Part shown: positions 60,093 through 64,000 of the stretch, piece after piece
Position numbering within the stretch: position 1 is the stretch's first letter
Layout: each line of letters starts with the position of its first letter
Assembly: GCA_964017195.1 (NCBI GenBank)
Contig: CAXHKT010000108.1
Span: forward strand, 186,001 to 250,000
Source of the DNA: Siderastrea radians
Taxonomy: Eukaryota; Cnidaria; Anthozoa; Scleractinia; Rhizangiidae
Length of the DNA stretch: 64,000 nt
Direction: 5' to 3'
Translations under genes and position numbers: made by a program
The notes under the pieces: generated by a model
The model's input: the letters and a program-made list of their open reading frames with translations, nothing else
Told to the model about the DNA's origin: nothing
The model's database searches: none

Positions 60093-60906
60093 CGCCTTCT
60101 TTGTGCTTTTGCACAAAAGGAATTTTTTTCGGATGGTCCCAGAGGGATTGAATGCATTTGGGACCTTTGTGCATGCAGCTGAGAGCGCCAATTAGCTTTT
60201 TTCTGCTTTTGGGGGCTAATTCAAGCCCTGAAAAAGTGCAGCACTTTTTAGTATCGCCAAATTCGATAAAAATAGTGCCAAATGGAATGTTTTTTGGTGC
60301 CGCAACGGGATCTGGGGTGCTTTTGTGCTGGGGCCGTTGCACCAAAACCAGCACTTTTTTGAGGGACCCACCCCACCCCTCTCAAAACTGAAATTCCCAC
60401 CTTATCGACAAAATCGCAGACTTTCTACACAATAAACTTTTTTTTCTGATAGCCCCGAGGGATTTGCATTATTATTAGGCAAGTGCGCAGCCTTGCGCAG
60501 CCTTGCGCAGTCAACAACACCTTTTTTAGCCTCTGGGAAGGCCAAAAATGGGGTTTTTTCCCTAAGGATCGCACATATCGCGCTTTTCTACACAATAAAC
60601 TTTTTTTTCTGATAGCCCCGAGGGATTTGCGTTATTATTAGGCAAGTGCGCAGCCTTGCGCAGCCTTGCTCAGTCAACAACACCTTTTTTAGCCTCTGGG
60701 AAGGCCAAAAATGGGGTTTTTTCCCTAAGAATCGCACATATCGCGCTTTTCTACACAATAAACTTTTTTTTCTGATAGCCCCGAGGGATTTGCGTTATTA
60801 TTAGGCCAGTGCGCAGCCTTGCGCAGCCTTGCTCAGTCAACAACACCTTTTTTAGCCTCTGGGAAGGCCAAAAATGGGGTTTTTTCCCTAAGGATCGCAC
60901 ATATCG
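60093..60906. repeat. Unit 74: 814 bp, near-reference
   Basis: Majority structure. It lacks the preceding cluster's marker, so the cluster ends at this boundary. Confidence 0.92.
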
Positions 60907-61740
60907 CGCCTTCTTTGTGCTTTTGCACAAAAGGAATTTTTTTCGGATGGTCCCAGAGGGATTGAATGCATTTGGGACCTTTGTGCATGCAGCTGAGAGC
61001 GCCAATTAGCTTTTTTCTGCTTTTGGGGGCTAATTCAAGCCCTGAAAAAGTGCAGCACTTTTTAGTATCGCCAAATTCGATAAAAATAGTGCCAAATGGA
61101 ATGTTTTTTGGTGCCGCAACGGGATCTGGGGTGCTTTTGTGCTGGGGCCGTTGCACCAAAACCAGCACTTTTTTGAGGGACCCACCCCACCCCTCTCAAA
61201 ACTGAAATTCCCACCTTATCGACAAAATCGCAGACTTTCTACACAATAAACTTTTTTTTCTGATAGCCCCGAGGGATTTGCATTATTATTAGGCAAGTGC
61301 GCAGCCTTGCGCAGCCTTGCGCAGCCTTGCGCAGCCTTGCGCAGTCAACAACACCTTTTTTAGCCTCTGGGAAGGCCAAAAATGGGGTTTTTTCCCTAAG
61401 GATCGCACATATCGCGCTTTTCTACACAATAAACTTTTTTTTCTGATAGCCCCGAGGGATTTGCGTTATTATTAGGCAAGTGCGCAGCCTTGCGCAGCCT
61501 TGCTCAGTCAACAACACCTTTTTTAGCCTCTGGGAAGGCCAAAAATGGGATTTTTTCCCTAAGAATCGCACATATCGCGCTTTTCTACACAATAAACTTT
61601 TTTTTCTGATAGCCCCGAGGGATTTGCGTTATTATTAGGCCAGTGCGCAGCCTTGCGCAGCCTTGCTCAGTCAACAACACCTTTTTTAGCCTCTGGGAAG
61701 GCCAAAAATGGGGTTTTTTCCCTAAGGATCGCACATATCG
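60907..61740. repeat. Unit 75: 834 bp, four 10-bp repeats in B1
   Basis: It holds the longest perfect 10-bp run (61299-61338). B2 has aaatgggAttttttccc near 61548. Confidence 0.92.
61299..61338. repeat. Longest perfect run of the 10-bp repeat (x4)
   Basis: Four perfect tandem gcgcagcctt copies sit in a B1 monomer, followed by the partial copy gcgcag. This adds 20 bp and makes the host unit 834 bp. Confidence 0.92.
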
Positions 61741-63368
61741 CGCCTTCTTTGTGCTTTTGCACAAAAGGAATTTTTTTCGGATGGTCCCAGAGGGATTGAA
61801 TGCATTTGGGACCTTTGTGCATGCAGCTGAGAGCGCCAATTAGCTTTTTTCTGCTTTTGGGGGCTAATTCAAGCCCTGAAAAAGTGCAGCACTTTTTAGT
61901 ATCGCCAAATTCGATAAAAATAGTGCCAAATGGAATGTTTTTTGGTGCCGCAACGGGATCTGGGGTGCTTTTGTGCTGGGGCCGTTGCACCAAAACCAGC
62001 ACTTTTTTGAGGGACCCACCCCACCCCTCTCAAAACTGAAATTCCCACCTTATCGACAAAATCGCAGACTTTCTACACAATAAACTTTTTTTTCTGATAG
62101 CCCCGAGGGATTTGCATTATTATTAGGCAAGTGCGCAGCCTTGCGCAGCCTTGCGCAGTCAACAACACCTTTTTTAGCCTCTGGGAAGGCCAAAAATGGG
62201 GTTTTTTCCCTAAGGATCGCACATATCGCGCTTTTCTACACAATAAACTTTTTTTTCTGATAGCCCCGAGGGATTTGCGTTATTATTAGGCAAGTGCGCA
62301 GCCTTGCGCAGCCTTGCTCAGTCAACAACACCTTTTTTAGCCTCTGGGAAGGCCAAAAATGGGTTTTTTTCCCTAAGAATCGCACATATCGCGCTTTTCT
62401 ACACAATAAACTTTTTTTTCTGATAGCCCCGAGGGATTTGCGTTATTATTAGGCCAGTGCGCAGCCTTGCTCAGTCAACAACACCTTTTTTAGCCTCTGG
62501 GAAGGCCAAAAATGGGGTTTTTTCCCTAAGGATCGCACATATCGCGCCTTCTTTGTGCTTTTGCACAAAAGGAATTTTTTTCGGATGGTCTCAGAGGGAT
62601 TGAATGCATTTGGGACCTTTGTGCATGCAGCTGAGAGCGCCAATTAGCTTTTTTCTGCTTTTGGGGGCTAATTCAAGCCCTGAAAAAGTGCAGCACTTTT
62701 TAGTATCGCCAAATTCGATAAAAATAGTGCCAAATGGAATGTTTTTTGGTGCCGCAACGGGATCTGGGGTGCTTTTGTGCTGGGGCCGTTGCACCAAAAC
62801 CAGCACTTTTTTGAGGGACCCACCCCACCCCTCTCAAAACTGAAATTCCCACCTTATCGACAAAATCGCAGACTTTCTACACAATAAACTTTTTTTTCTG
62901 ATAGCCCCGAGGGATTTGCATTATTATTAGGCAAGTGCGCAGCCTTGCGCAGCCTTGCGCAGTCAACAACACCTTTTTTAGCCTCTGGGAAGGCCAAAAA
63001 TGGGGTTTTTTCCCTAAGGATCGCACATATCGCGCTTTTCTACACAATAAACTTTTTTTTCTGATAGCCCCGAGGGATTTGCGTTATTATTAGGCACGTG
63101 CGCAGCCTTGCGCAGCCTTGCGCAGCCTTGCTCAGTCAACAACACCTTTTTTAGCCTCTGGGAAGGCCAAAAATGGGGTTTTTTCCCTAAGAATCGCACA
63201 TATCGCGCTTTTCTACACAATAAACGTTTTTTTCTGATAGCCCCGAGGGATTTGCGTTATTATTAGGCCAGTGCGCAGCCTTGCGCAGCCTTGCTCAGTC
63301 AACAACACCTTTTTTAGCCTCTGGGAAGGCCAAAAATGGGGTTTTTTCCCTAAGGATCGCACATATCG
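61741..63368. repeat. Units 76-77: 804 and 824 bp
   Basis: Unit 76 has aaatgggttttttt in B2 near 62362 and one 10-bp repeat in B3. Unit 77 has ggtcTcagagg near 62591, ggcaCgtg with three 10-bp repeats in B2 (near 63095), and aaacGttttttt in B3 near 63225. Confidence 0.92.
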
Positions 63369-64000
63369 CGCCTTCTTTGTGCTTTTGCACAAAAGGAATT
63401 TTTTTCGGATGGTCCCAGAGGGATTGAATGCATTTGGGACCTTTGTGCATGCAGCTGAGAGCGCCAATTAGCTTTTTTCTGCTTTTGGGGGCTAATTCAA
63501 GCCCTGAAAAAGTGCAGCACTTTTTAGTATCGCCAAATTCGATAAAAATAGTGCCAAATGGAATGTTTTTTGGTGCCGCAACGGGATCTGGGGTGCTTTT
63601 GTGCTGGGGCCGTTGCACCAAAACCAGCACTTTTTTGAGGGACCCACCCCACCCCTCTCAAAACTGAAATTCCCACCTTATCGACAAAATCGCAGACTTT
63701 CTACACAATAAACTTTTTTTTCTGATAGCCCCGAGGGATTTGCATTATTATTAGGCAAGTGCGCAGCCTTGCGCAGCCTTGCGCAGTCAACAACACCTTT
63801 TTTAGCCTCTGGGAAGGCCAAAAATGGGGTTTTTTCCCTAAGGATCGCACATATCGCGCTTTTCTACACAATAAATGTTTTTTCTCATAGCCCCGAGGGA
63901 TTTGCGTTATTATTAGGCAAGTGCGCAGCCTTGCGCAGCCTTGCTCAGTCAACAACACCTTTTTTAGCCTCTGGGAAGGCCAAAAATGGGGTTTTTTCCC
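63369..64000. repeat. Unit 78 (partial: ends inside B2)
   Basis: M4, M5 and B1 are complete. B2 has aaaTGttttttctCatag near 63875, two separate changes next to the T-run, and is cut by the window end at ggggttttttccc. Confidence 0.92.

Larger units (their letters stand above)
1..64000. repeat. Satellite array: 814-bp higher-order repeat, 78 copies, fills window
   Basis: The whole window is head-to-tail copies of one unit in one orientation. The landmark gaatgcatttggg recurs 78 times, most often 814 bp apart, with other spacings of 488, 645-661, 803-804, 812-815, 823-825, 833-834, 977, 1138-1150 and 1303 bp. Spacings differ from 814 by multiples of about 163 bp (whole monomers) or 10 bp (an internal short repeat), plus 1-2 bp from T-run length. 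Copies differ by few point changes. No gene, tRNA, rRNA or unique sequence interrupts it except one 99-bp insertion. Neither array end is in the window. That this is a eukaryotic satellite is inference; the tandem structure is directly visible. Confidence 0.98.

Noticed and set aside
1..64000. CRISPR array
   Set aside because: Repeats are contiguous and hundreds of bp long, with no unique spacers and no cas genes.
1..64000. Tandem gene family (rDNA spacer, histone or spliced-leader type)
   Set aside because: No rRNA, histone or splice-leader sequence recognised in the unit; all 814 bp is explained by satellite monomers.

Overview
The window is one uninterrupted tandem array of satellite DNA with no gene I can support. 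It reads as a large eukaryotic heterochromatin-type satellite (centromeric, pericentromeric, subtelomeric or other; the sequence does not say which). I infer a eukaryote only from the scale (64 kb of near-identical tandem units), the nested higher-order structure and the transposon-like foldback insertion. I cannot name the species or a known satellite family.

Architecture. The dominant unit is 814 bp. It consists of three almost identical ~163-bp monomers (called B1, B2, B3 here) followed by a divergent ~331-bp block. That block itself appears to be two old monomers (M4, M5). A shared anchor (a T-run followed 11-14 bp later by GGGAT) recurs at spacings of 163, 152, 163, 163 and 173 bp, so the 814-bp unit is best read as a pentameric higher-order repeat of an ancestral ~163-bp monomer. 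Inside each B monomer is a third level: a 10-bp unit (gcgcagcctt) present 1-4 times, usually twice. Gain or loss of this unit explains the common unit lengths of 804, 824 and 834 bp. The M4-M5 block occurs 78 times (first copy cut by the window start), with about 235 B monomers between the copies.

Layout. From 1 to about 18,000, every unit has three B monomers and differs only by 10-bp units, T-run length and point changes. One exception is a 99-bp imperfect palindrome at 16101-16199, flanked by a 6-bp target-site duplication and holding a 23-base N gap. From about 18,000 to 52,000 the number of B monomers per unit varies from one to six, with hybrid monomers at the junctions and duplicated multi-unit blocks (26979-29410 with 29411-31851; 31028-32655 with part of 34445-36571; 36572-39821; 44428-51108). 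From about 52,000 to the end the array is regular again except for one four-B unit at 59116-60092. Clusters of adjacent units there share private variants.

Mechanism. The pattern fits unequal exchange at three scales (10 bp, 163 bp, multi-unit) with local homogenisation. Short open frames recur in every unit on both strands, but base changes in them look unconstrained and I treat them as by-products of the repeat.
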